A stretch of 5,968 nucleotides of DNA from assembly GCA_964454015.1 (NCBI GenBank), contig CAYVQF010000104.1, positions 1-5,968 of the forward strand. Direction: 5' to 3'. Below, one piece after another: positions 1 through 5,848 of the stretch. Every line of letters begins with the position of its first letter. Within the stretch, counting starts at the first letter, position 1. The notes beneath the pieces are model-generated. The model did not search any database. It saw nothing but the letters and a program-made list of their open reading frames with translations, and had not been told where the DNA came from. Source of the DNA: CAYVQF01 sp964454015 (GTDB taxonomy: Bacteria; Myxococcota_A; Bradymonadia; UBA4248). The translations under genes were made by a program, and so were the position numbers.

Positions 1-432
1 AACCTGTCTACCTCGTGCAGAAGAGGCGACAACTATCCTGACACCGGGGGCTGGCTGTGGGCCATGCTATGTCGGTGCCGCGCACGCCCTGCGGGCCAAG
101 CTTTGGCATCGACTGTGCGCAAGGCCGGTGCGGATCGGGTCGAAGCGCAAGTCGGTGCGCTCACGCCAGAGGAGCGTCAACGTTACGAACACTTGCGAAA
201 GTGGCGCAATGGGCGAGCGACCAAGGATGGGCGACCGCCCTACCTGCTGCTGACCAACCAACAGGTGCTAGAGGTCGCACGTCGTGATCCCAGTAACGCT
301 GCAGAGCTCGCCCAGATTGAGGGCATTGGCCACGCGCGCCTCGACACCTGGGGTGACGACATTCTGGCGACCTTGGCCAGCCTGCGTGTGAGTCAAGGCG
401 ATCCAGCCCGTTCAACCCCTGAGGCATCGTGA
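1..432 (+). CDS. HRDC-domain DGR accessory protein, 5'-truncated by the window edge
   Basis: The frame is open from the first base to the TGA at 430-432, so the real start is probably outside the window. The ATG at 64 has no convincing Shine-Dalgarno at proper spacing. The C-terminal half (from about nt 160) matches an HRDC domain: TPEERQRYEHLRKWRNGRA, then PPYLLLTNQQVLEVA, then NAAELAQIEGIGHARLDTWG and DDILATLASL. This gives the usual helical bundle with the 'tnqql' and 'l..i.GiG..r...yG' signatures. HRDC domains bind nucleic acid in RecQ helicases and RNase D. Stand-alone HRDC proteins also recur as accessory genes of diversity-generating retroelements, and this one is linked by a 4-bp overlap to the Avd gene, so a role in retrohoming is inferred. 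The N-terminal part (GGWLWAMLCRCRARPAGQ) is not assignable. A full RecQ helicase with only its 3' end in view is less likely, given the operon context. Confidence 0.75.
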   Translation, partial: NLSTSCRRGDNYPDTGGWLWAMLCRCRARPAGQALASTVRKAGADRVEAQVGALTPEERQRYEHLRKWRNGRATKDGRPPYLLLTNQQVLEVARRDPSNAAELAQIEGIGHARLDTWGDDILATLASLRVSQGDPARSTPEAS

Positions 433-782
433 GTGACAGTGATCTCGTGCTCTATGTGTACTGGGAAAAGACTTTGCTCGACCTCCTCGAGCGGACGGAG
501 AAGTTTCCCAAGAGCGTCCGGCATACGCTCAGCGTTCGCATCGAGAACCTGGCCCTCGACATTGCCGAGCTGGTGGTTAGAGCGCGTTGGTCCAAGGGGC
601 AAGCACGCAGCGAACGCCTCCATGAGGCAGACGAGCGTCTTACCCGCCTGCGTTTGCTATTGCGCATCGCACATGCCCGCCGACTCCTCTCTCCATCGGC
701 CTATGCGTTTGTTTCAGAACGCATCGACGAAGCCGGTCGCATGCTTGGTGCCTGGAAGCAACACACGCTAGGCCGCTCATGA
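429..782 (+). CDS. avd: Avd-like DGR accessory variability determinant (four-helix bundle protein)
   Basis: The gene starts at GTG 429, which overlaps the upstream stop as GTGA (429-432), and ends in TGA 780-782, which overlaps the RT start as ATGA. At 117 residues it has the usual length of Avd/bAvd proteins. The predicted protein is almost entirely helical and basic. It carries the typical family opening YVYWEKTLLDLLERTEKFPK followed by SVRHTLSVRIENLALDIAEL; the 'FPK..R..l..rie' segment near residues 24-40 is characteristic of the four-helix-bundle DGR protein family. Later helices (ERLHEADERLTRLRLLLRIA, then LLSPSAYAFVSERIDEAGRML) fit a bundle. In characterised DGRs Avd forms a positively charged pentameric barrel that binds the RT and the template RNA and is needed for cDNA synthesis. 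Position between HRDC and RT genes supports the same role here. Confidence 0.85.
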   Translation: MSDSDLVLYVYWEKTLLDLLERTEKFPKSVRHTLSVRIENLALDIAELVVRARWSKGQARSERLHEADERLTRLRLLLRIAHARRLLSPSAYAFVSERIDEAGRMLGAWKQHTLGRS

Positions 783-1795
783 GTCGCCCACCCGCATTGC
801 ATTTCGAGTCGATGACGTCCTTTCTTTCGCTGCGTTCTGCTGCCCTGCGGGCCGCTCGCGGCCACCGCCGGTCGTCGAACGTTTCGAGATTTCTGTTCAA
901 CCTCGAGCCCGAGATTTTCAGGCTGCAGCGTGAACTGCGCAGCGGTCAATACCGCCCTGGCACCTACGTGGTATTTTCCGTCAGCGATCCAAAACATCGT
1001 CTGATCTGTGCGGCTCCCTTTCGGGATCGCGTGGTGCATCACAGTCTTTGTCTTCAACTCGAGCCACATTTCGAGGCGTTGGCGCTGCCGCACAGCTACG
1101 CTTGCCGCCATGGTAAGGGCTCTCACGCAGCAGTTGCCCATGCTTGGCAAGCGAGCAAAGCCCACCCTTTCTTTCTCAAGCTCGACATCCGCAAGTACTT
1201 CGAGTCCCTACCCCATGCGCGACTGCTCCGCTTACTGAACCGGATTCCCCAGGACGATCACTCGCGAGATCTCATCGCCATGCTCGTTCGCCACGGTGCA
1301 CCAGGAAGTGAGCCTGGCCGGGGCTTGCCCATCGGCGCCCTAAGCAGCCAGCACTTCGCCAACTTCTATTTGCTGCCCCTAGATCGCCATGTCGTGCGCA
1401 AGCTGCGGCCGGGAGCCTATTTCCGCTACATGGATGATCTTCTTCTCTTTGATCATTCGATGGAAGGTCTTCGCGAAGCCGCCGCGGAGATCGATTGCTT
1501 CGTCACCCACCGCTTGGATTTGCAACTCAAAGAAGAAGCAACGTTGCTGGCTGGGGTCGCAGAAGGTGTGCCTTTTCTGGGTTTTCGCTTTTGGCCAGGG
1601 TTGATCCGCATGGCGCCATCGCGTCTTCGTCGCTTTCGAAGGGCTTTTCGACGCTTGCATCGAACCCTTGACGCTGGGCTTTGCGACGAGCAGGCTGTGG
1701 CTCGCTCGGCTGCTAGCCTCATTGGCTGGAGCGAGCATGCCCATAGCTTGCGGCTTCGCCGTTCGTTTTTTGGGCGCTTGGGCGAGTGGAAGTAG
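779..1795 (+). CDS. DGR-type reverse transcriptase
   Basis: This is a 338-residue RT, a typical size for a DGR enzyme with a short thumb and no maturase or endonuclease domain. Visible RT motifs, in order: KHRLICAAPFRDRVVHHSL (about residues 73-91), motif A FFLKLDIRKYFESLP with catalytic Asp136, the DGR-style LPIGALSSQ (residues 183-191) in place of the QG-type motif of other RTs, and YMDD at 217-220 holding the other two catalytic aspartates. VPFLGFRFW follows around residues 262-270 as the post-catalytic 'FLG' segment. DGR RTs copy a template-repeat RNA with errors at adenines. The start ATG overlaps the Avd stop, and the TR begins a few bases after the TAG at 1793-1795. All catalytic residues are intact, so the element looks functional. 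Retron and group II RTs are unlikely because of the motif-4 form and the neighbours. Confidence 0.93.
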   Translation: MSRPPALHFESMTSFLSLRSAALRAARGHRRSSNVSRFLFNLEPEIFRLQRELRSGQYRPGTYVVFSVSDPKHRLICAAPFRDRVVHHSLCLQLEPHFEALALPHSYACRHGKGSHAAVAHAWQASKAHPFFLKLDIRKYFESLPHARLLRLLNRIPQDDHSRDLIAMLVRHGAPGSEPGRGLPIGALSSQHFANFYLLPLDRHVVRKLRPGAYFRYMDDLLLFDHSMEGLREAAAEIDCFVTHRLDLQLKEEATLLAGVAEGVPFLGFRFWPGLIRMAPSRLRRFRRAFRRLHRTLDAGLCDEQAVARSAASLIGWSEHAHSLRLRRSFFGRLGEWK

Positions 1796-1806
1796 ATGGC
1801 TCGAAG

Positions 1807-1920
1807 CGGGTCAACCGTGGCGGTAGCTGGAACAACGACGCCGCCAGGGTGCGTGCTGCGAATCGCAACAGGAACGATCCGGGCAATCGCAACAACAACC
1901 TCGGCTTCCGCCTGTGCAGC
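1807..1920 (+). repeat. DGR template repeat (TR), FGE/C-type-lectin-like
   Basis: Read in the frame of 1807, this stretch gives RVNRGGSWNNDAARVRAANR followed by NRNDPGNRNNNLGFRLC. This is the classic C-terminal segment of formylglycine-generating-enzyme/sulfatase-modifying proteins seen in many DGR templates. It has 10 AAY codons, at 1813, 1831, 1834, 1861, 1867, 1873, 1885, 1891, 1894 and 1897. These are the codons whose adenine mutation gives the widest residue choice without stop codons. The 3' end (1899-1917) has no adenines on the + strand, as expected of the invariant end matching the IMH* site. The frame continues to a TAG at 1948-1950. It is not expected to be translated: it lacks its own start and lies directly after the RT stop codon. 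Exact borders cannot be fixed without the VR; the repeat could extend a few bases upstream or to about 1935. Confidence 0.88.
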
Positions 1921-2142
1921 TCACGGTGCCGCCTGATGTCGGAGATCTAGGGATTGCCGGCCTGTGCCCACCCTGACCATATCCACGAGCCCGCTCGTCT
2001 TGGCGAGCAAAGAGCCAAGAGCACCGCCGCCTTGCAGCACGGACTTCGTGGGTGCCGCGGCGGCGCTCAGGGCCTGGACGCTGTTGGGGCCACTGCCGTA
2101 GCGTTTTTCGATGCCGTGAAGCTGACCGAGCATGGCTTGCAT
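1921..2142 (-). CDS. short hypothetical ORF between TR and barrel remnant
   Basis: This 73-codon frame begins at ATG 2142 (complement), and the frame stays open further upstream (…EATHLYW before the Met). The product begins MQAMLGQLHGIEKRYGSG and continues SVQALSAAAAPTKSVLQGGG. I do not recognise the family. The first two-thirds look protein-like, with a helix, a linker, then an Ala/Gly-rich segment ending ALGSLLAKTSGLVDMVRVG. The final residues run into DNA next to the DGR template and end at its edge, so the natural C-terminus may have been replaced when the DGR arrived. No clear ribosome binding site is seen. It may be a truncated gene, a fragment of the neighbouring decayed locus, or a chance frame; the same DNA may also form the 3' part of the DGR template RNA. 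Confidence 0.25.
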   Translation of the reverse strand: MQAMLGQLHGIEKRYGSGPNSVQALSAAAAPTKSVLQGGGALGSLLAKTSGLVDMVRVGTGRQSLDLRHQAAP

Positions 2143-2161
2143 CCAGTAGAGATGGGTGGCC

Positions 2162-2755
2162 TCAGAAGGAGAGGCGCGACCAGACGTGGATCGAGGCGTT
2201 GGGGACGAGGCCAGAGAGGTCGATGGCCTGATCGCCCAGCGCCTGGGGCAGATAAAGGGTGAGCGCCTCTTTGCCTGGCTTCAACTCGCCGTGGTCGCCC
2301 CAGAGGCGCAGCGGGAGCTGCGCAGCGGCGGCGATCTCCAACCAGCCGTTGGGGAAGAGGTAGGTCAAAGTGGGGACGGCGAGGGCGCTGCCGTCGTTGA
2401 AGTTCTGCAGCCAGGTGGCAGAGACAATCAGGTCGTAGTCGATGTGCAGGGTGGTGGTGAGGAGGCCGTAGTCGCGGCCGCGCAAGACCGGGGCGAAGGG
2501 ATCGGGGCGGGGGCCGAAAAGTGGGCTGAGCACCTCATGACACAAGAACGATGCCGATCCTGTTGGATGGCGGCCTCGACGGTGCTCTCGAGGAGCAGGC
2601 GATCCCCCAAGAGGGAGCGAGAAATCCGGGCGGAGACGCTGGGAGAAGGCCAACGGGCGAGCAGCGACGCCGTGGAGGTAGTCCAGACGGGCTTCGATGA
2701 AGCCGCGCGCCTCTTGGGCGTGGATCAGAGAATGGCAAAGCAAAACGATAGCCAT
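2162..2755 (-). pseudogene. remnant of a secreted outer-membrane beta-barrel protein gene
   Basis: Starting at ATG 2755 (complement), the frame gives a short signal peptide, MAIVLLCHSLIHAQ, cleaved before EARGF, then GFIEARLDYLHGVAARPLAF and RLRPDFSLPL. From about 2604-2608 (a C5 run on the + strand) the sensible reading moves to another frame, GDRLLLESTVEAAIQQDRH, until about 2540-2555. The first frame then resumes with CHEVLSPLFGPRPDPF and clear amphipathic barrel strands (LTTTLHIDYDLIVSATWLQN, then PTLTYLFPNGWLEIAAAAQL). It ends in IHVWSRLSF, a C-terminal Phe with alternating hydrophobics as in BAM-dependent barrels. At roughly 197 codons it is much shorter than typical porin-like barrels. 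The jump from an N-terminal strand to C-terminal strands suggests that the middle was deleted. No good ribosome binding site precedes the ATG. The exact family is not recognised, and the frame change could be sequencing error in the homopolymer. Confidence 0.55.
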
Positions 2756-2858
2756 GCAGGTGGCGATGGCCTGGGGGGCCGGCCCGGTAGGGTGGCGCTG
2801 TGATCGCCGCGGTGAGGCGCGCTGGGGCGTGGTCTCTGCTTTGGCATGGGCGATGTCA

Positions 2859-2889
2859 TTGGCAAGGAAGGCCTCGCTCCTGCTACCAT
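2859..2889 (+). promoter_or_regulatory. possible sigma70-type promoter for the lipoprotein gene
   Basis: TTGGCA (2859-2864) and TGC-TACCAT (extended -10 form, hexamer 2884-2889) are separated by 19 bp and lie 57 bp before the lipoprotein start codon. The spacing is longer than ideal and the -10 matches only 4 of 6 bases. A second TTGGCA sits at 2841-2846. This is a weak motif-only call in a divergent intergenic region of about 190 bp. Confidence 0.2.
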
Positions 2890-2934
2890 TCCGCTGGGGG
2901 AGAGAGACGCACCTGCGATGGGCACCGCAGCGCC

Positions 2935-2943
2935 GAGGAAGGG
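2935..2943 (+). promoter_or_regulatory. ribosome binding site fixing the lipoprotein start
   Basis: GAGGAAGGG is a strong purine-rich Shine-Dalgarno match placed directly before the tandem ATGATG at 2946-2951. From AGGAAG the gap is 4 nt to the first ATG and 7 nt to the second, so initiation at 2949 is equally possible or better. It argues against the far upstream in-frame ATG at 2697. Confidence 0.7.
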
Positions 2944-2945
2944 TC

Positions 2946-5642
2946 ATGATGAGAAGAAGCGCGCTATTTGTTTTGTTGGCGTTGGTCGTGAGCTGTGGCT
3001 CTGATCCGTCGCCCAAGGATGACGTGGACACGAGCGACATGCCTTTGCCCGATACGGAGGAGATCGACATGGTCGAGGACGTGGCGGAGGTCGAGGTTGG
3101 GCAACCGGAAGTCGACGTGGCGGATGAAGAGGTCGAGGAGATCGACGTGGCGCCGCCGCTTTGCCCTGCGCCACCGACGGTGGTGGAGGCCAACGGCTAT
3201 CGCAGCACCTTGAGTGTTTCGGGCGCGGGCAAGGCGCGCAGCTTCACCCTCATGAGCACCCAGCCCTTGCGGGAGAATGAGCCTGCCAACCCTCGCTCCT
3301 TGGCTTTTGCGAGCGATGGACCGTGGACCGAGACGGGGAGCGACTTCTTCGATGCCCTCTATGCGCTGGCTTTGGAGGAGGTGCGGGAGTGTTCGGTCGC
3401 GGCGATTCAGGATGGTGCCTTCAACGGCGGTCAGCCCTGGCAGTGTCCTGCCGGCGGATGCTTCGAGACGGGGCGCAAGTGGAAGTACGTGTGGACGCGG
3501 GACACGGCTTACGCGGTGGATCTGGGGTTGGCCCTCATCGATCCGACGCGTTCGCGCAACTCTTTGGAGTTCAAGCTCTCGACGCGGCACGACGGGACGG
3601 ACTTGCAGGTGGTGCAGGACACGGGTTCGGGGGGGAGTTACCCCATCTCGACGGATCGGGTGGTGTGGGCCTTTGGCGCGCAGCGGCTGCTGCATTTCCT
3701 CGACGGGGAGGAGCGGGCGAGCTTTGCGGCGTTGGCCTTCGAGGCGATGCGCAATACGGCGGAGCACGATCGGGTCGTGGCCTACGACCCGGTGGACGGA
3801 CTTTACCGGGGTGAGCAGAGTTTCTTGGATTGGCGTGAGCAGAGTTATCCGCAGTACACTCGGAACGACACGGTGCATCTGGGGATGTCGAAGGCCTTGT
3901 CGACCAACGCGGGGCACCACGCCCTGTTGCGGACGACGGCGGCGTTGGCGCAGGCGGCGGGCGATACGGCCGGGGCAGAGAAGTACAGTGGCTGGGCCGA
4001 CGATCTGGCGCAAGCCATGCGCACCCGGTTCTGGCTGAGCGAGGTGGGGCTCTTTTCGACCTATTTCAGCACCTTCTTCGATGACGCGCCGTCGCTGCGC
4101 TACGACCTCTTGGGGACGGCGCTGACCATCGTGGGTGGTGTGGCCGACGCGGAACAGACGCGCACGGCCGTGACGTCCTATCCGGTGTTGCCCAGCGGTC
4201 CGCCGGTGTTTTGGCCGCAGCAGCAGGAGGCGCCGATCTATCACAACCGGGGGATTTGGCCTTTCGTCACGGCTTATTGGCTGCGGGCGGGCCGGCAGGC
4301 CGAGAACGCTGAGGCCGTGGTGAACGCCGCGAGGTCCCTGTGGCAGGGGGCGGCGATGAACCTCTCGAACATGGAGAACTTCGAGATGGTGTCCCTACTG
4401 CCGTGGGTGGTGGACGGTGACAACTCCGGTCCGGTGATCAACTCGCAGCGGCAGTTGTGGTCGGTGGCGGGCTATTTGACCTTGGTGCATGACATCGTCT
4501 TTGGCTTGGAGAGCTCCGACGCGGGTATTCGCTTCCGGCCCTTTTTGCCGGTCGCGCTGCGTGAGCAGTGGTTCTGCGGGAGCACGGAGCTGGTGCTCTA
4601 CGACTTGCCTTACAAGGGCAAAAAGATCGCCGTACGGATCACGTTGCCCGAGTGGCGCGCAGGCCAACAGGGCGTCTACGCGATTCAATCGGTGCGTTTG
4701 AACGGTGCGGTCATCGACGGGCAGCGCTTCGTGTCGGCGGCTGAGCTGGGTTCCGAGCCGGTGTTCGAGATCATTCTCGAGGAAGGGGCTGGCTCGGCAC
4801 AGGATATTCACTTGATCGATGGCTTCCTTGCTGGCTCGGCGCTGTTTGGTCCGCGGGCGCCGCGCATCGTTGGGGTCGAAGAGAACAGCGGTAAGCTGCG
4901 GGTGAGCTGGCAAGTGGAGGGGGTTGATCTTGCGCCGGTGACTTTTGCGATCTACCGCGATGGTCAGCGAGTGGCCGAGGGTATTTCGGGTCAGGTGCGA
5001 GAGTGGCGCGATGAGGACACGAGTGGCACGGCGAGTCCGAGTTACTGCTACAGCGTCGAGGCGGTCTTCGCGGCGCCGGCAGGCGCGCCGGCGAATGTCT
5101 CCCAGCGGGCCCTTCCCTTCTGTTATTGGGGCCCGAACTACGAGCGGGTGCTGAAGGTTCCGGCGCGGGATTTCCAACACGTCGGCGGCGAGTTGGTGAC
5201 CAATCACGGTCGCGAGCATATTCAAACTTGGGGTGATCCGGGGCACTCGATCACCGTCCCGAGCATCGTCGCCTTGTCGACAGGGACCCACATGGTGCAG
5301 GTGGAGGCGGGCAATGGCGCCGGCCCGATCAACACGGGCATCACTTGCAGCGTGAAGCGGGTCGATGTTTACGACGTCGCGACGGACGCGTGGGTGGGCG
5401 GTGGCTACCTGATGATGCCCCATTTGGGGACGTGGTCCGAGTGGCGCAACTCGAACCTGGTGCCGGTAGAGCTGGAGGCCAACCGGAGCTATCGCATCGT
5501 GCTGCACAACGACGAGCATTCGGTGAACATGTCTAGCTTCAAGCACTTCGAGACCTACTCCGGCGAGACGGGGGGGAGCATTCCCTTCAACCGGGTGAAC
5601 ATCAGCGAGCTGAAGCTGTTGTCGATGCAGGCCTTCGAGTGA
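2946..5642 (+). CDS. surface lipoprotein with six-hairpin glycosidase-like, Fn3-like and C-terminal beta-sandwich domains
   Basis: This is an approximately 898-residue protein. MMRRSALFVLLALVVSCGSD is a type II signal peptide with lipobox VVSC; Cys17 would be acylated. A strongly acidic, disordered linker of about 55 residues follows (Asp/Glu/Val-rich). Residues about 100-525 resemble the (alpha/alpha)6 six-hairpin glycosidase superfamily: WKYVWTRDTAYAVDLGLAL (WTRD at 183-186), ISTDRVVWAFGAQRLL (about 234-249), FLDWREQSYPQYTRND (DWRE at 295-298), YHNRGIWPFVTAYW (432-445), NMENFEMVSLLPW (475-487) and a terminal SQRQLWSVAGYL helix. The acids in WTRD, DWRE and MENFE are candidate catalytic residues, but this is inference. 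A beta-rich module (about 527-632) begins GIRFRPFLP, as in the C-caps of such enzymes. An Fn3-like domain (about 638-726) and a beta-sandwich reminiscent of a carbohydrate-binding module (about 729-898) follow. It probably cleaves an extracellular glycan; GH family and substrate are not assignable by eye. It appears monocistronic and unrelated to the DGR. Confidence 0.8.
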   Translation: MMRRSALFVLLALVVSCGSDPSPKDDVDTSDMPLPDTEEIDMVEDVAEVEVGQPEVDVADEEVEEIDVAPPLCPAPPTVVEANGYRSTLSVSGAGKARSFTLMSTQPLRENEPANPRSLAFASDGPWTETGSDFFDALYALALEEVRECSVAAIQDGAFNGGQPWQCPAGGCFETGRKWKYVWTRDTAYAVDLGLALIDPTRSRNSLEFKLSTRHDGTDLQVVQDTGSGGSYPISTDRVVWAFGAQRLLHFLDGEERASFAALAFEAMRNTAEHDRVVAYDPVDGLYRGEQSFLDWREQSYPQYTRNDTVHLGMSKALSTNAGHHALLRTTAALAQAAGDTAGAEKYSGWADDLAQAMRTRFWLSEVGLFSTYFSTFFDDAPSLRYDLLGTALTIVGGVADAEQTRTAVTSYPVLPSGPPVFWPQQQEAPIYHNRGIWPFVTAYWLRAGRQAENAEAVVNAARSLWQGAAMNLSNMENFEMVSLLPWVVDGDNSGPVINSQRQLWSVAGYLTLVHDIVFGLESSDAGIRFRPFLPVALREQWFCGSTELVLYDLPYKGKKIAVRITLPEWRAGQQGVYAIQSVRLNGAVIDGQRFVSAAELGSEPVFEIILEEGAGSAQDIHLIDGFLAGSALFGPRAPRIVGVEENSGKLRVSWQVEGVDLAPVTFAIYRDGQRVAEGISGQVREWRDEDTSGTASPSYCYSVEAVFAAPAGAPANVSQRALPFCYWGPNYERVLKVPARDFQHVGGELVTNHGREHIQTWGDPGHSITVPSIVALSTGTHMVQVEAGNGAGPINTGITCSVKRVDVYDVATDAWVGGGYLMMPHLGTWSEWRNSNLVPVELEANRSYRIVLHNDEHSVNMSSFKHFETYSGETGGSIPFNRVNISELKLLSMQAFE

Positions 5643-5812
5643 GGAACGAGGGGCGACATTTAGGCCTGAGGCCTGAGGCTGGAGGGGCGGCGGCCTAGCA
5701 GGAACGAGGGGCGAGGGGCGACATTTAGACTTGAGGCCTGAGGCTGGAGGCTGGAGGGGCGGCGGCCTAGCAGGAACGAGGAACGAGGGGCGAGGAATGA
5801 GGGGCGAGGCGG
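5643..5812. repeat. tandem 7-nt-period repeat tract
   Basis: Two copies of a longer unit lie directly after the lipoprotein stop: 5643-5700 (58 bp) and 5701-5772 (72 bp), followed by a partial third unit (5773-5812). Each unit divides into heptamers: GGAACGA, GGGGCGA, CATTTAG, GCCTGAG (or ACTTGAG), GCTGGAG, GGGCGGC, GGCCTAG, then CA. The second unit is longer by exactly two heptamers (one extra GGGGCGA, one extra GCTGGAG). The third unit reads GGAACGA, GGAACGA, GGGGCGA, GGAATGA, GGGGCGA. No coding potential is apparent. Growth by slippage in steps of 7 is the simplest reading; a family of intergenic repeats dispersed in this genome is possible. Confidence 0.85.
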
Positions 5813-5825
5813 TGTTGCGTTGGAT

Positions 5826-5847
5826 CGGCCGACACATAGGTCGGCCG
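5826..5847. repeat. perfect inverted repeat (8-bp stem, 6-nt loop)
   Basis: CGGCCGAC (5826-5833), loop ACATAG, then GTCGGCCG (5840-5847) form a GC-rich hairpin about 180 bp after the lipoprotein stop. No T-run follows on the + strand, so it is not a canonical intrinsic terminator. It may stabilise the mRNA 3' end, bind a protein, or belong to the adjacent repeat family. Confidence 0.6.
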
Positions 5848-5848
5848 G

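Noticed and set aside
1796..1936. Small ORF of 46 codons starting at the ATG right after the RT stop codon.
   Set aside because: It reads the TR in a different frame from the FGE-like sequence and gives a low-complexity Thr/Ala peptide; it is a by-product of the TR.
2156..2803. Plus-strand ORF of 215 residues.
   Set aside because: It is antisense to the barrel remnant, whose strand patterns and C-terminal Phe are far more protein-like.
2859..2876. Sigma54 promoter (TTGGCA as the -24 element).
   Set aside because: No GC dinucleotide is present at the required -12 spacing.
2697..2945. In-frame 83-residue N-terminal extension of the lipoprotein from ATG 2697.
   Set aside because: The extension runs antisense through the barrel remnant and the intergenic gap, whereas a lipoprotein signal peptide and a strong ribosome binding site mark the start at 2946/2949.
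2756..3193. Ser/Thr-rich N-terminal extension of the minus-strand barrel frame.
   Set aside because: The Ser/Thr run is antisense to the acidic linker codons of the lipoprotein; the barrel's signal peptide starts at 2755.
2964..4244. Minus-strand ORF of 426 residues.
   Set aside because: Arg/Pro/His-rich shadow of the GC-rich lipoprotein gene with no recognisable motif.
4395..5837. Long minus-strand ORF of 480 residues.
   Set aside because: It is the antisense shadow of the lipoprotein gene, with Arg/His/Pro-rich, domain-free sequence that continues into the repeat tract.
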